DNA of 64,000 nt, taken from positions 32,514 to 96,513 of the IMG/VR virus record IMGVR_UViG_3300008113_000016. One strand, written 5' to 3'. Under the pieces are notes generated by a model. It worked only from the letters and a program-made list of their open reading frames with translations, was not told the DNA's origin and ran no database searches. Position numbers and translations under genes: made by a program. This document shows positions 1-8,340 of the stretch, in pieces (the stretch's first letter is position 1; each line of letters opens with the position of its first letter). This DNA is from a virus.

Positions 1-2
1 CT

Positions 3-2159
3 GCAACGGTACCAAACGTTGTTGGATTGACGGAAACTCAAGCAAAGTCTACTCTAACCACAAATTCTTTTGTTGGTGTTACAACAACAGAAACTTTGAC
101 AGCAGAGCAGTCATTAAACAATATAGTTTATGCACAATCTCCAAGTGGAGGAAACTCTGCTACAGTTTCTTCAAACGTTGCACTATCTGTTTACAGATGG
201 AATGGAAGTACCCCCGCACCAGTTACTACGACAACAACCACGACAACTGCTGCCCCAACAACCACAGCAGCACCTACTACATCTGCCCCAGGAACAACCT
301 CTGCTCCAAACCAAACATCTTCCGTAAGTAGTTTATCTCCTACAAGTGGGTCAACTGCTGGTGGTTATAGCGTTACAATTTATGGAACTTTTCCTACTCC
401 AATTACCAATATTTCGGTTGCTGGAACTAATATTGCTGTAAACAGTTGGAGCCAATCATCTTCTTCAATTTCTTTCCCAATGCCATCAAGATCTGCTGGT
501 ACTGTAGGAATTCAAGTCTTTAATGGACTGACCCCACTAATGTCTGAACTATCATTTACATATACATCTGGAACAACTGCTGCAACCAATGGACCAGTTC
601 CAAACGTAGTTGGACTTTCATATGATAGTGCATTTACAACACTTTATAATGCTGGTTTCCAGGTTGATGCCTCTGTTGCCAGTACAACTGTCGCTTCTAA
701 TGATCAAAAGGTTTACGCTCAAGCACCTTCTGGAAATAGCACAGCAACATATGGAACAACAGTTAATATTTATTTTTACCAATATAGTGGAACTACAACT
801 GCAGCACCTACATTAAAACTTTGTACTCAAGCAGATGTTAGTAACATTAACAATGCTTGTACTGTTGTAAATACTTGTAGATCATACGGAAACGGTGCTT
901 CTTGTACAACAGACCAAACTACAACTACTACAACAACTACTGCTGCTCCTTCAGGCGCAACATGGTACTGTACATACTCTGTTTGTAACCCATTCTCTGG
1001 ATATTATTCTACACAGCCATCAAACTATGGAACTTATTCAACGGATCAATCAACAACTTATGGTGGTGGAAGTTCTTACACTAAGATTGCTTGTAATACA
1101 ACCGCTTATAATATTTCTGCAGCAGCACAGGCTCCTTGCGAGTCAGTTGCTACTACCACTACAACTACAACAACTGCAGCCCCTACTACAACCACAACAA
1201 CGGCTGCTCCAACATATTATTATGCTTCTTGGTGTTCATATGGTCAATGCTACACTGACTATGTTTCTACAAGTTGCGCTACAATGAGAAACTTAGCAGA
1301 AGCAGATTCTGGTGGATCGTTTAGTGGATTTACATGCTCTACATCTGGATATCCACCATGCCCTGCTGCTTGTTCTGGAGGTCAAGTAACAACTACTACA
1401 ACCACAACAACAACCACAGCAGCACCAACAACATGGTATTGTACTTACTCTGTATGTCGTGGAACTTCTGGCGCATATATTACTAGCCCACAAGTTTATG
1501 GAACTTATTCTTCAAACCAAACGGCTACATCCTCTAGCGGTGGAAACACTACTAAGATTGTTTGCTATACAACTGGATACGATGTTACAGCAGCACAGCA
1601 ACCAGCATGCGAAGGATTTACCACTGCTGCACCAACTACAACCACAACAACTACTACATCTGCTTCTTGCGTTTGTGTATACTCTGATTATGGAACATAT
1701 TATTATTCACCACAGTGCTGTTCTTCTGGAGCACCAAGATCTGGTTCTTTAAGTGGGGTTACTTCTGGAGACTGCTGTCCTAACGTTAATAAGGCTACAA
1801 CTGCTGCTCCCACAACAACGGCTGCTCCTACAACCACTGCTGCACCAACTACAACTTCTGCATCTTGTGTTTGCGTCTATTCTGACTATGGAACATATTA
1901 CTTTGCTCCTCAATGCTGTCCAGCAGGTGCACCAAGATCTGGAGCATTAAGCGGAACAGCATCAGGATCATGTTGTCCAGATGTTGCAAAGGCTACATCA
2001 GCACCAGCCACAACTACAACAGCAGCACCTGCTACTACAACCACTGCTGCAGCGTCTGGAAGATTCTGTACTTCTGCTAATATTGCAAACCCATCAAATC
2101 CATGCTACAGTACATCTCAGTGCAGTTCACAAGGAAGCGGTAGTTTATGTTTCGTATAA
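3..2159 (+). CDS. Tail/adhesion protein with PASTA, IPT/TIG and Cys-rich modules (5' partial)
   Basis: The frame is open to the left edge of the window and already reads a PASTA-like VPNVVGL motif there, so the true start lies upstream. Visible modules in order: PASTA domain, Thr/Ala/Pro linker, an IPT/TIG-like Ig domain (about residues 105-185 counted from base 27), a second PASTA domain (about 190-258), then at least seven Cys-rich modules separated by TTTTTAAPTT-type linkers. Two modules begin WYCTYSVC, two begin CVCVYSDYGTYY, and two share a CxxADVxN/CTSANIxN pattern. PASTA domains bind peptidoglycan in other proteins, so a virion cell-wall adhesin is likely. This role is inferred; the modular architecture is seen directly. 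Confidence 0.75.
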   Translation, partial: ATVPNVVGLTETQAKSTLTTNSFVGVTTTETLTAEQSLNNIVYAQSPSGGNSATVSSNVALSVYRWNGSTPAPVTTTTTTTTAAPTTTAAPTTSAPGTTSAPNQTSSVSSLSPTSGSTAGGYSVTIYGTFPTPITNISVAGTNIAVNSWSQSSSSISFPMPSRSAGTVGIQVFNGLTPLMSELSFTYTSGTTAATNGPVPNVVGLSYDSAFTTLYNAGFQVDASVASTTVASNDQKVYAQAPSGNSTATYGTTVNIYFYQYSGTTTAAPTLKLCTQADVSNINNACTVVNTCRSYGNGASCTTDQTTTTTTTTAAPSGATWYCTYSVCNPFSGYYSTQPSNYGTYSTDQSTTYGGGSSYTKIACNTTAYNISAAAQAPCESVATTTTTTTTAAPTTTTTTAAPTYYYASWCSYGQCYTDYVSTSCATMRNLAEADSGGSFSGFTCSTSGYPPCPAACSGGQVTTTTTTTTTTAAPTTWYCTYSVCRGTSGAYITSPQVYGTYSSNQTATSSSGGNTTKIVCYTTGYDVTAAQQPACEGFTTAAPTTTTTTTTSASCVCVYSDYGTYYYSPQCCSSGAPRSGSLSGVTSGDCCPNVNKATTAAPTTTAAPTTTAAPTTTSASCVCVYSDYGTYYFAPQCCPAGAPRSGALSGTASGSCCPDVAKATSAPATTTTAAPATTTTAAASGRFCTSANIANPSNPCYSTSQCSSQGSGSLCFV

Positions 2160-2175
2160 TTGAAAGGAGAAACAA

Positions 2176-2841
2176 ATGAAAGAAGTTCTAAGAATGCCTA
2201 ATCTAGTTGGACTAGATGTTGGTGCAGCAACCCAAATGCTAAACAGTTTTGGTTTTCAAAATGTAGAGTTTCAGCCAGTAATTCCAAAAGATCAAAACTC
2301 TACGATTAATATGGTTTATCACCAAAGCGTACAGTTTGATACAGACATTAAAGCATTTGACGCTATTACAGTTTACTATTACTATAAAGAAGAAAAGCCC
2401 AACGAGTACTATGCTTTTGTTGGAAAAGACACATTGGTAAACACAGTAACTGGAATGAAGTTTGTTTCAGACCTTATGGCAAAAGATGTTATTCTTTCTT
2501 TAAATGATCAGTCTTTAGCAAAAAGTGGACAGGCTCCAGAAGACCCAGTTTTAGGAGTAATCTATCAAGTTAAGCCTATAAGTTTTAAATGGTATTGGGC
2601 AATCAACGACATGACGGTTGGATATCAGCAAGAATTCCTTATAAAAAGAAATGGAATTTGGGCTTACATTATTGCTGACGATTTAAAAGTTGGAGACACA
2701 GGATTAAACTCAGAACTAGTAGAAACTCAGATAACTAGCAAGGTAAGAATAGATGCTCCAATTAGCGGATATCAATTGTTAATTGTTGACTCTAAGCCAA
2801 TCATTACGGAGTCATTTGTAATCAGAACAAGAACGGAGTAA
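2176..2841 (+). CDS. PASTA-domain tail-associated protein
   Basis: 221 residues with a strong GAAAGGAG ribosome site just upstream. The N-terminal 65 residues read as a PASTA-like unit (MPNLVGLDVGAATQML, then hydrophobic beta strands ending TVYYYY), similar to the repeats in the upstream adhesin. The remaining 150 residues are beta-rich and unrecognised. It lies 17 bases after the adhesin and directly before a glycosyltransferase, so it is probably a small virion or receptor-contact protein. Function is inferred from the neighbour and the PASTA motif only. Confidence 0.6.
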   Translation: MKEVLRMPNLVGLDVGAATQMLNSFGFQNVEFQPVIPKDQNSTINMVYHQSVQFDTDIKAFDAITVYYYYKEEKPNEYYAFVGKDTLVNTVTGMKFVSDLMAKDVILSLNDQSLAKSGQAPEDPVLGVIYQVKPISFKWYWAINDMTVGYQQEFLIKRNGIWAYIIADDLKVGDTGLNSELVETQITSKVRIDAPISGYQLLIVDSKPIITESFVIRTRTE

Positions 2842-2844
2842 TTG

Positions 2845-3825
2845 ATGAAGAAGTCTATCTTCATACAAATTCCTTCCTATAAGGACTACGAACTTGAACC
2901 TACAATTCTAGACTGTATCAATAAGTCTTCTGGCAAGTTTGATTTAAGGTTTGGAGTTTCTTTACTTGTTCATGGAAAAAACGATGTACCAGTTCCAAAG
3001 TTATCTAATGTTCATGTAACTAGATTAACATTTGATGATGGCTATGGTGTTGGATTTTCTAGAGCAAGGGCTAACGAATGGTATGCTGGAGAAGACTACT
3101 ACTTTCAAATTGATTCACATGAAAGGTTTAAACCAAACTGGGATCTATACCTAGTTTTAGAATTAGAAAGATTAAAAGCAAATGGATACAATAAGCCATT
3201 AATGTCTGGATACCCTCAGAATTATTGGTTTAATGATTATGGTATGCCAACATATTTTGATGATGACTATATAACTAGTTTTAAATTTGTAGATAAAAAT
3301 ATTACTCAATTTTCAGAAACAGGAGTGTTAGATCAAACTGCACACCTTAATGATAAAAGCAGAACAATCAGAGCAAGATCATCTTGTGCTGGAATGGTGT
3401 TTACTGTAGGAGACTACGGTCTTATAAAGCCAAATGAAAAGATTATGTTTTGGGGAGAAGAAAACCTACAGTCTGCAAGAGCAATCACTAATGGATTTAG
3501 TTTATTTACTCCTCAAAAGAATGTTGTTTACCATCAGTATTTTGCAAAGAGTGAAGAGAACAGAAGCCACAAAAGAAATAAAAGAGCGCATGTTTGGTCA
3601 GACCTAAGAGATCATGGATTTGACGACTGGCATCAAAAAGATGAGGCTGGAAAAGAGTATCTAGTTAATCTATTTAAAAACTGGGAGATAAGTCAAGAAG
3701 GACTAGGCAGCGTTGTAAGTAAAGAACTGTATACTCTATACACTGGGATAGATCACGACTTGCGTTCTTTGACAGAAGATGCTATAATGGGAACTGAACC
3801 AAACGACTTATTAAGGAATATATAA
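2845..3825 (+). CDS. GlcNAc-type glycosyltransferase
   Basis: 326 residues. The start FIQIPSYKDYELEPTI and the later FQIDSHERFKPNWD match the hallmark of the GlcNAc glycosyltransferase family (Pfam PF11397): a Rossmann-type donor fold with a DxH metal motif (IDSH). A downstream FWGEE resembles the acidic acceptor/base motif of the family. ATG at 2845 is preferred over TTG at 2842, which abuts the stop of the previous gene. Probable role: adding a sugar to a virion protein or to host surface glycans. Overlaps the next gene by TAATG. Confidence 0.75.
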   Translation: MKKSIFIQIPSYKDYELEPTILDCINKSSGKFDLRFGVSLLVHGKNDVPVPKLSNVHVTRLTFDDGYGVGFSRARANEWYAGEDYYFQIDSHERFKPNWDLYLVLELERLKANGYNKPLMSGYPQNYWFNDYGMPTYFDDDYITSFKFVDKNITQFSETGVLDQTAHLNDKSRTIRARSSCAGMVFTVGDYGLIKPNEKIMFWGEENLQSARAITNGFSLFTPQKNVVYHQYFAKSEENRSHKRNKRAHVWSDLRDHGFDDWHQKDEAGKEYLVNLFKNWEISQEGLGSVVSKELYTLYTGIDHDLRSLTEDAIMGTEPNDLLRNI

Positions 3826-4007
3826 TGGAAACAAACCGATATGAACTAGTAATCACAGCACTACAGCAGCGAATTGGGGAGATAGTGGCAAACTATGAAA
3901 CCCAGATTGCAATTCTTAGGGCTGAGTTAACAGCAGTAACTGCACCAGCAGAAGAAGAAACTAAGGTTGTTGAAACAACTGATAAAAAGGGGAGTGCTAA
4001 GAAGTAA
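3825..4007 (+). CDS. Small coiled-coil protein
   Basis: 60 residues. The first 40 form a probable amphipathic helix/coiled coil (ALQQRIGEIVANYETQIAILRAEL), and the tail is Glu/Lys rich. Translationally coupled on both sides through TAATG overlaps. No family recognised. Similar small coiled-coil proteins occur among phage tail genes. Confidence 0.55.
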   Translation: METNRYELVITALQQRIGEIVANYETQIAILRAELTAVTAPAEEETKVVETTDKKGSAKK

Positions 4008-4414
4008 TGTCTTTTACTGATGGAACACCAATTACCTTTTCGTTTATTGAAAAGATTCAAAATGAGTTAAATAAGATTATTGGAAACATTGGCTCTAAGA
4101 GCATTCCAAAGATCTTTATCAATGGAACGATGGTAAAAGATCCACAGATTCTATCTAGACGAGTAGACATTAAGGCACCAGCAAAAACATTAGTATTTGA
4201 ATATAGAGTTAACTTTACAGATGCTGCATTTCAAACTAATCCAAATGTCACAATAACACTTCAGCACCCTAAGTATCGTGCATATGCTTCAATCACACAA
4301 ATTACCCCTGCATCGTTTCAGGGATTTATTACAGTATCACCACCAACAGAAAAGGCTACAGGTATTGACACATCAGTACCATTTGTGCTAAACTATATCG
4401 CTGTAGGATCATAA
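4007..4414 (+). CDS. Putative virion structural protein
   Basis: 135 residues. A short N-terminal helix (FSFIEKIQNELNKIIGN) is followed by a beta-rich region resembling an Ig-like sandwich. No recognised domain. TAATG overlap with the upstream coiled-coil gene and its place at the end of the adhesion cluster suggest a small tail or fibre component. Confidence 0.5.
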   Translation: MSFTDGTPITFSFIEKIQNELNKIIGNIGSKSIPKIFINGTMVKDPQILSRRVDIKAPAKTLVFEYRVNFTDAAFQTNPNVTITLQHPKYRAYASITQITPASFQGFITVSPPTEKATGIDTSVPFVLNYIAVGS

Positions 4415-4422
4415 TTAAATAA

Positions 4423-4677
4423 ATGAATAAAGGCGGATACGTTCTCGTAAACGCCCCTAATCATCCTAGAAGACATAAGGATGGAAAATATTGGCAACAC
4501 ATAATTGTTTGTGAACAGATTCTCGGAAGGCAACTTCGCAGATGGGAATCTGTTCATCACATTAATGAGATAAAGAATGATAATAGACCAGAAAACTTAT
4601 TTGTTTGTTCAAGGAAAGAGCATGACAAGGCTCATAACATGCAACCAAATAAAAAAAGAAAGAATTGCAAGAAGTAA
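4423..4677 (+). CDS. HNH endonuclease (homing-type)
   Basis: 84 residues with the HNH_3 pattern: an N-terminal GGYVLVNAPNHP strand, an HIIVCEQILGR helix, then VHHINEIKNDNRPENLFVCSRKEHDKAH, which contains the catalytic His pair, the NxxNL motif and the final His. This layout is typical of free-standing HNH homing nucleases that invade phage genomes. It sits alone between the tail genes and the replication operon and lacks a good ribosome site, consistent with a mobile gene. Confidence 0.85.
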   Translation: MNKGGYVLVNAPNHPRRHKDGKYWQHIIVCEQILGRQLRRWESVHHINEIKNDNRPENLFVCSRKEHDKAHNMQPNKKRKNCKK

Positions 4678-4693
4678 AAACTTCTGCTACAAT
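4665..4693 (+). promoter_or_regulatory. Sigma-70-like promoter for the replication operon
   Basis: TTGCAA (4665-4670), 17-base spacer, TACAAT (4688-4693), 25 bases before the metallophosphoesterase start. It overlaps the end of the HNH gene, so the HNH gene is transcriptionally separable from what follows. Confidence 0.6.
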
Positions 4694-4717
4694 ACGCTAA
4701 TTACAGAAAGGTAATTA

Positions 4718-5518
4718 ATGAGTAACGATTTAAAATGGATGCTGTCGTCTGATCAGCAATTTCCTTATCAGGACGATAAAGCCATTGAGTTGTGGTTTAA
4801 AGTCCTAAAATGGTTTAAGCCAGATGTAGTTGATTATCTTGGAGACACAGATGATCAGGCTTGTTACAGCAAGTATACTGAGGGAAGATCAGCAGAGTTC
4901 TTAAACCTACATAAGACTGACAGTCGAGACCTTATTGTTCCCATGATGAGACATGAGGCGAAAGGCGCAAGAGATTTTTATACAAAGACTCGTGAGATGC
5001 TTCCAGATGCACAATTGTTTTCTGCGTTGGGAAATCACGACGTAAGAATTTTTGATTATTTAGACAAAAAGTTACCAGAATACATTTCAGAAGTAACTCC
5101 AGAATCTTTGTGGTCTTTGGACTCCTTGGGATACGAATACATTTACTACAACGAATTGCCAAAGCGTCGCTTTGGAGATATTCACGTTCATCACGGATTG
5201 TCTGTTTCGGATACAGGTGCTGTTCGTAAAGACATGAATGATCTACAGATTTCTTTGATCCGTGGACACTCACATAGAATTGCTTCACACTTACAAACAT
5301 ACGAGTTGCGTAATAATGGAGAGGGCGAAACTATCCGTGGATATGAAATCGGGCACATGTGCGATGAGAAGGGTCCAGGAATGAAGTATACCCAACACCA
5401 TGATTGGCAAAAGGGGTTTGCTATTGCACACATTGTAAATGATTATCCACATATTCAGATGATTCATATTGCACCAGATTATTCATGTGTTGTAGATGGA
5501 AAGGTGTTTAAGGTTTGA
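4718..5518 (+). CDS. Calcineurin-like metallophosphoesterase
   Basis: 266 residues with the metallophosphatase signature in order: SSDQQFPYQD (first metal ligand D), YLGDTDDQ (GD motif), ALGNHDVR (GNHD motif), VHHGLS and RGHSHR (C-terminal His ligands). The family cleaves phosphomono- or phosphodiesters with two metals; phage members are often linked to DNA processing. It follows its own promoter and opens the replication gene run, so a nuclease or nucleotide phosphatase is plausible. The substrate cannot be told from sequence. Confidence 0.85.
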   Translation: MSNDLKWMLSSDQQFPYQDDKAIELWFKVLKWFKPDVVDYLGDTDDQACYSKYTEGRSAEFLNLHKTDSRDLIVPMMRHEAKGARDFYTKTREMLPDAQLFSALGNHDVRIFDYLDKKLPEYISEVTPESLWSLDSLGYEYIYYNELPKRRFGDIHVHHGLSVSDTGAVRKDMNDLQISLIRGHSHRIASHLQTYELRNNGEGETIRGYEIGHMCDEKGPGMKYTQHHDWQKGFAIAHIVNDYPHIQMIHIAPDYSCVVDGKVFKV

Positions 5519-5523
5519 TCAAT

Positions 5524-5730
5524 ATGTATTGTGGAAGATGTTCCACCAAAGAAAGAAAAAGCAGGGTGTTTGTTGACCGTGTGTTTACCTCTCAACTGCA
5601 CCTAGAAATGTATTGCCTTACTTGTGGTAAGAGATGGATGTTTCATCCACCAGAGGCTGGAGGAAGACTGGCTCTTCGTGTAATGGCACTTGAGCAGAAG
5701 TTCTTGAATGGAAGTAGTCAGGGACGATGA
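5524..5730 (+). CDS. Small zinc-ribbon protein
   Basis: About 68 residues with two Cys pairs (MYCGRC near the start and YCLTCGKRW near residue 35), a treble-clef or zinc-ribbon layout. ATG at 5524 has AAGG about 10 bases upstream; a TTG at 5515 overlapping the previous stop is an alternative. Probably a nucleic-acid-binding or adaptor protein; no specific function recognised. Confidence 0.65.
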   Translation: MYCGRCSTKERKSRVFVDRVFTSQLHLEMYCLTCGKRWMFHPPEAGGRLALRVMALEQKFLNGSSQGR

Positions 5731-6224
5731 AAGGTATCTCACCACACTTTACTCAATACAGAAGATACTTCTTCTTAAATGGTAAATTACATAAAATGAT
5801 TTATGTTGACAAGGCTCAAAATCTTTGTCATGCTCTTTTGCTAGAGGATAATAAGTTAATGTCGTATATTTACTCTGACGTAAAGAAGATGCATAAAAAA
5901 GCATTTACTATTGGTGAGGTTGCATTATTGGTTAATCGACACAAGAATAGAATTAGAGAGGCTATGGATAACGACTCCTTGCCTTTTCCTCAATCTATTC
6001 CAGGTAAGAGAAAAACTTACATGTGGAGTGAAGACGAAGTTTTAGATGTAAGAGATTATTTTGCAAGCGTTCACAGAGGCAGACCAAGAAAAGATGGAAT
6101 ATCAAAGTCTTGGAATGTTCCAACCATAGAGGAGTTAAGGTCAAAGATGTTAAGGGAAACCACCTTGTATGTTCAAAACGATGAGGGTAAGTTTATCCCT
6201 TTGTGGAAAGCAGAGGGTTTCTAG
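5727..6224 (+). CDS. Helix-turn-helix DNA-binding protein (MerR/excisionase-like)
   Basis: 165 residues. The N-terminal part (YRRYFFLNGKLHKMIYV and YIYSDVKK) is a beta domain seen in actinophage DNA-binding proteins. A central winged helix-turn-helix follows (about residues 58-115: AFTIGEVALLVNRHKNRIREAM, then KRKTYMWSEDEVLDVRDYF), like HTH_17/MerR excisionase domains. The C-terminus is basic. It overlaps its upstream neighbour by ATGA. It may regulate early genes or assist replication initiation; this is inferred. Confidence 0.7.
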   Translation: MKGISPHFTQYRRYFFLNGKLHKMIYVDKAQNLCHALLLEDNKLMSYIYSDVKKMHKKAFTIGEVALLVNRHKNRIREAMDNDSLPFPQSIPGKRKTYMWSEDEVLDVRDYFASVHRGRPRKDGISKSWNVPTIEELRSKMLRETTLYVQNDEGKFIPLWKAEGF

Positions 6225-6565
6225 TGGGAATACTTGATAACCTAGAAGCGTACCTTGAACACGATAATCAAAGCGCACAGTTAGAGTTAAACTTTGATGA
6301 AGAGCAAGACTTAGGGGATATGGAAGAAGATGAAGAACTAATTGAATTAGATCGTGACTCTTTGCTTGGGGCAGCAGTCAACACTTTATCTTTGGCTACA
6401 GACTATGCAAACTCTAAAAATGATTACAATGCATTGGCAAGAATATCAGATAGGTGGCTAAAAGCAGCAATGGTATTAGAGGGAATGGGCAAGCAAGAAA
6501 CAAAGAAGTATCCATTAGGATTTCAAGCATTAGATTCGGAGGACGATGATGAAGGAGACAACTAA
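6224..6565 (+). CDS. Conserved acidic phage protein
   Basis: 113 residues from GTG at 6224 (TAGTG overlap with the previous stop, CAGAGGG upstream). A longer ATG start at 6203 inside the previous gene is less likely. The sequence (VGILDNLEAYLEHDNQ, a strongly acidic middle, then a helical stretch ending MVLEGMGKQE) resembles short conserved proteins next to replication genes in actinophages. No enzymatic motif seen. Confidence 0.6.
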   Translation: MGILDNLEAYLEHDNQSAQLELNFDEEQDLGDMEEDEELIELDRDSLLGAAVNTLSLATDYANSKNDYNALARISDRWLKAAMVLEGMGKQETKKYPLGFQALDSEDDDEGDN

Positions 6566-6761
6566 GGTTCGTGTTGGACTAAAGTATGTAAGAAACTTAG
6601 GAAACTATGAAAGCATACACGTTGATATTGGCATAGAAGACTGGGTAAGAGATTCAGATCAAGGAACCTCTTCAGCAGTTGACAGGGTTTATGCGTTTGT
6701 AGAAGGAAAACTACTTGAGAAGATGAAGAGTATTGAGGAGGAAATTAATCATGTCGTTTAA
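6546..6761 (+). CDS. Small conserved phage protein
   Basis: 71 residues, read from tandem ATG codons at 6546/6549 with GGAGG just upstream. The core VRVGLKYVRNLGNYESIHVDIGIED is a beta-rich motif seen in small actinophage proteins encoded before DnaB. Overlaps both neighbours. Role unknown; linkage suggests replication support. Confidence 0.6.
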   Translation: MMKETTKVRVGLKYVRNLGNYESIHVDIGIEDWVRDSDQGTSSAVDRVYAFVEGKLLEKMKSIEEEINHVV

Positions 6762-7971
6762 AGAAGAAGCAGAGGTAATCTCTGCAGTATGCAAGAATAA
6801 AGATATTTATGTTCTTTACGAGAACAACGTAGATCCAATGATGACAAATTGTGGGGATATGTGGTCTTTTATTAAGGATTACTATAACGAAACAAAAAGC
6901 GTTCCAAATGTAGACTTAATTCAGTCAAGATTTAAAGATTTTACCCCAGTAGAATCAGGACCTACAATCTATCATGTAAACAGATTAAAAGAAGTGTATC
7001 TTGCAGATGCTTTAAAAAATGTATTAAGAAAGTCTGCTAACTTTGTTCAGTCTGGAGAAAACTCTTCTGCCCTTAATCTTTTGAGTTCAGAGGTTTCTAA
7101 CATTGCTAGAATTACATCTCGTGTTAAAGACGTTGACGTTACAGACATTGATGATGCGGTTGCCCACTTTGACTACGTTCAAAAGATGGCAGCAGAAGGT
7201 CGTGTTGGAATCAGAACTGGAATTAAATCACTAGACATATGCTTGCCTATGGGAATTGCTGACGGTCAACTTGGAATTATGCTTGCGTATCCAGCAATTG
7301 GAAAGTCTTGGCTGGCACTGCATCTTGCAGCACAGGCATGGAAGGTTGGCAAGAAGCCAATGATCATTAGTCTTGAAATGACTGAGAAAGAAGTTAGAAA
7401 TAGAATCTATACAATTCTTGGTGATGGAAAATGGTCTCATAGAAAGTTAAGTTCTGGAGATGTTGACAGAGAAGAGTTTGCAGCGTGGGCAGATGAAAAT
7501 CTAAAGGATAAGCCTAAGTTTAAGATTATTTCTATGGACGGAGAAAGTGCTATGACACCAAATCTAGTTCGTGGAAAGATTGATCAATACAAGCCAGATA
7601 TTGTATTTATTGACTACCTACAATTAATGACAGATAATGGAAACACTTCTGGTAGCGAAGTCATTAAGGTTAAGAACCTTTCAAGAGAACTTAAACTATT
7701 AGCAATATCATGCAACTTACCAGTTGTAGCCATTACGTCTGCAACCCCAGACGATGCACAAGACCTAGAATCTGTACCACAATTAGGTCAGGTTGCTTGG
7801 TCAAAACAGATTGCGTATGATGCAGACTGGATTTTGGCTATGGGAAGAAAAGCACATAGTACTGCACTAGAGGTCGCTTTTAGAAAGAATAGAAACGGTT
7901 CTTTAGGAGACTTTATTATGAATGTAGACTTTGACTCTGGAAGATTTAAAGAAGTATTTGATATATCATAA
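6751..7971 (+). CDS. dnaB: Replicative DNA helicase, DnaB-like
   Basis: 406 residues from ATG 6751, chosen because GAGGAGG lies ideally upstream. A compact N-terminal domain is followed by a RecA-fold ATPase: Walker A-like LAYPAIGKSW (about residues 178-187), ISLEMTEKEVRNR, and Walker B PDIVFIDYLQLM. These are SF4 hexameric helicase motifs. The Walker A glycine pattern is slightly altered (AYPAIGKS). It would unwind DNA 5'-3' at the fork together with the primase downstream. Confidence 0.88.
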   Translation: MSFKEEAEVISAVCKNKDIYVLYENNVDPMMTNCGDMWSFIKDYYNETKSVPNVDLIQSRFKDFTPVESGPTIYHVNRLKEVYLADALKNVLRKSANFVQSGENSSALNLLSSEVSNIARITSRVKDVDVTDIDDAVAHFDYVQKMAAEGRVGIRTGIKSLDICLPMGIADGQLGIMLAYPAIGKSWLALHLAAQAWKVGKKPMIISLEMTEKEVRNRIYTILGDGKWSHRKLSSGDVDREEFAAWADENLKDKPKFKIISMDGESAMTPNLVRGKIDQYKPDIVFIDYLQLMTDNGNTSGSEVIKVKNLSRELKLLAISCNLPVVAITSATPDDAQDLESVPQLGQVAWSKQIAYDADWILAMGRKAHSTALEVAFRKNRNGSLGDFIMNVDFDSGRFKEVFDIS

Positions 7972-7992
7972 GGGGGGTATAATTGTTATGGA

Positions 7993-8340
7993 ATGGAATT
8001 CATACAGCCCAAGAACCTTAAGATGTTTATGTACGAAGGAGAGTACTCAGATGAGTCTGACGTTATCAGGCTCAAGGCTCAATATGAAAAACTATTGATC
8101 TCCTATATGAGGTCTAAAGGATATCTGAGACAGATTGACTTAGATCCAGTCTATACTGTAGACTATAACGGTAAGACTTTTAAGTTTGAATTATTTATGT
8201 ATGGCATTTATGTCGGAAAGAGAAGGTCACAGTGTTACCAGTTCGTAATGGGAACAAGGCTTATACCGATGAGCAATTTACCGCAGAGCAAGTTAAATCA
8301 GTGTTGCAAGAATGCGGAATCAGTATTGGGTCGGAATTAG
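7993..8340 (+). CDS. Conserved phage protein overlapping primase
   Basis: 115 residues. The first 85 look protein-like (RSKGYLRQIDLDPVYTVDYNGKTFKFELFMYGIYVGKRRSQC) and resemble a small conserved actinophage protein. The last 36 codons overlap the primase start in another frame by 109 bases. A TATAAT at 7977-7982 lies just upstream without a clear -35. Function unknown. Confidence 0.6.
   Translation: MEFIQPKNLKMFMYEGEYSDESDVIRLKAQYEKLLISYMRSKGYLRQIDLDPVYTVDYNGKTFKFELFMYGIYVGKRRSQCYQFVMGTRLIPMSNLPQSKLNQCCKNAESVLGRN

Noticed and set aside
200-2060. Periodic ACA/ACT-rich stretches that could look like a CRISPR-type or satellite repeat
   Set aside because: They are in frame and encode Thr/Ala/Pro linkers between protein modules; unit length and spacing vary and no leader or cas genes are present.
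7977-7982. TATAAT before 7993 as a promoter
   Set aside because: No -35 at 16-18 bases and no TG extension; the sequence lies in a GGGGGG-rich gap between coupled genes.
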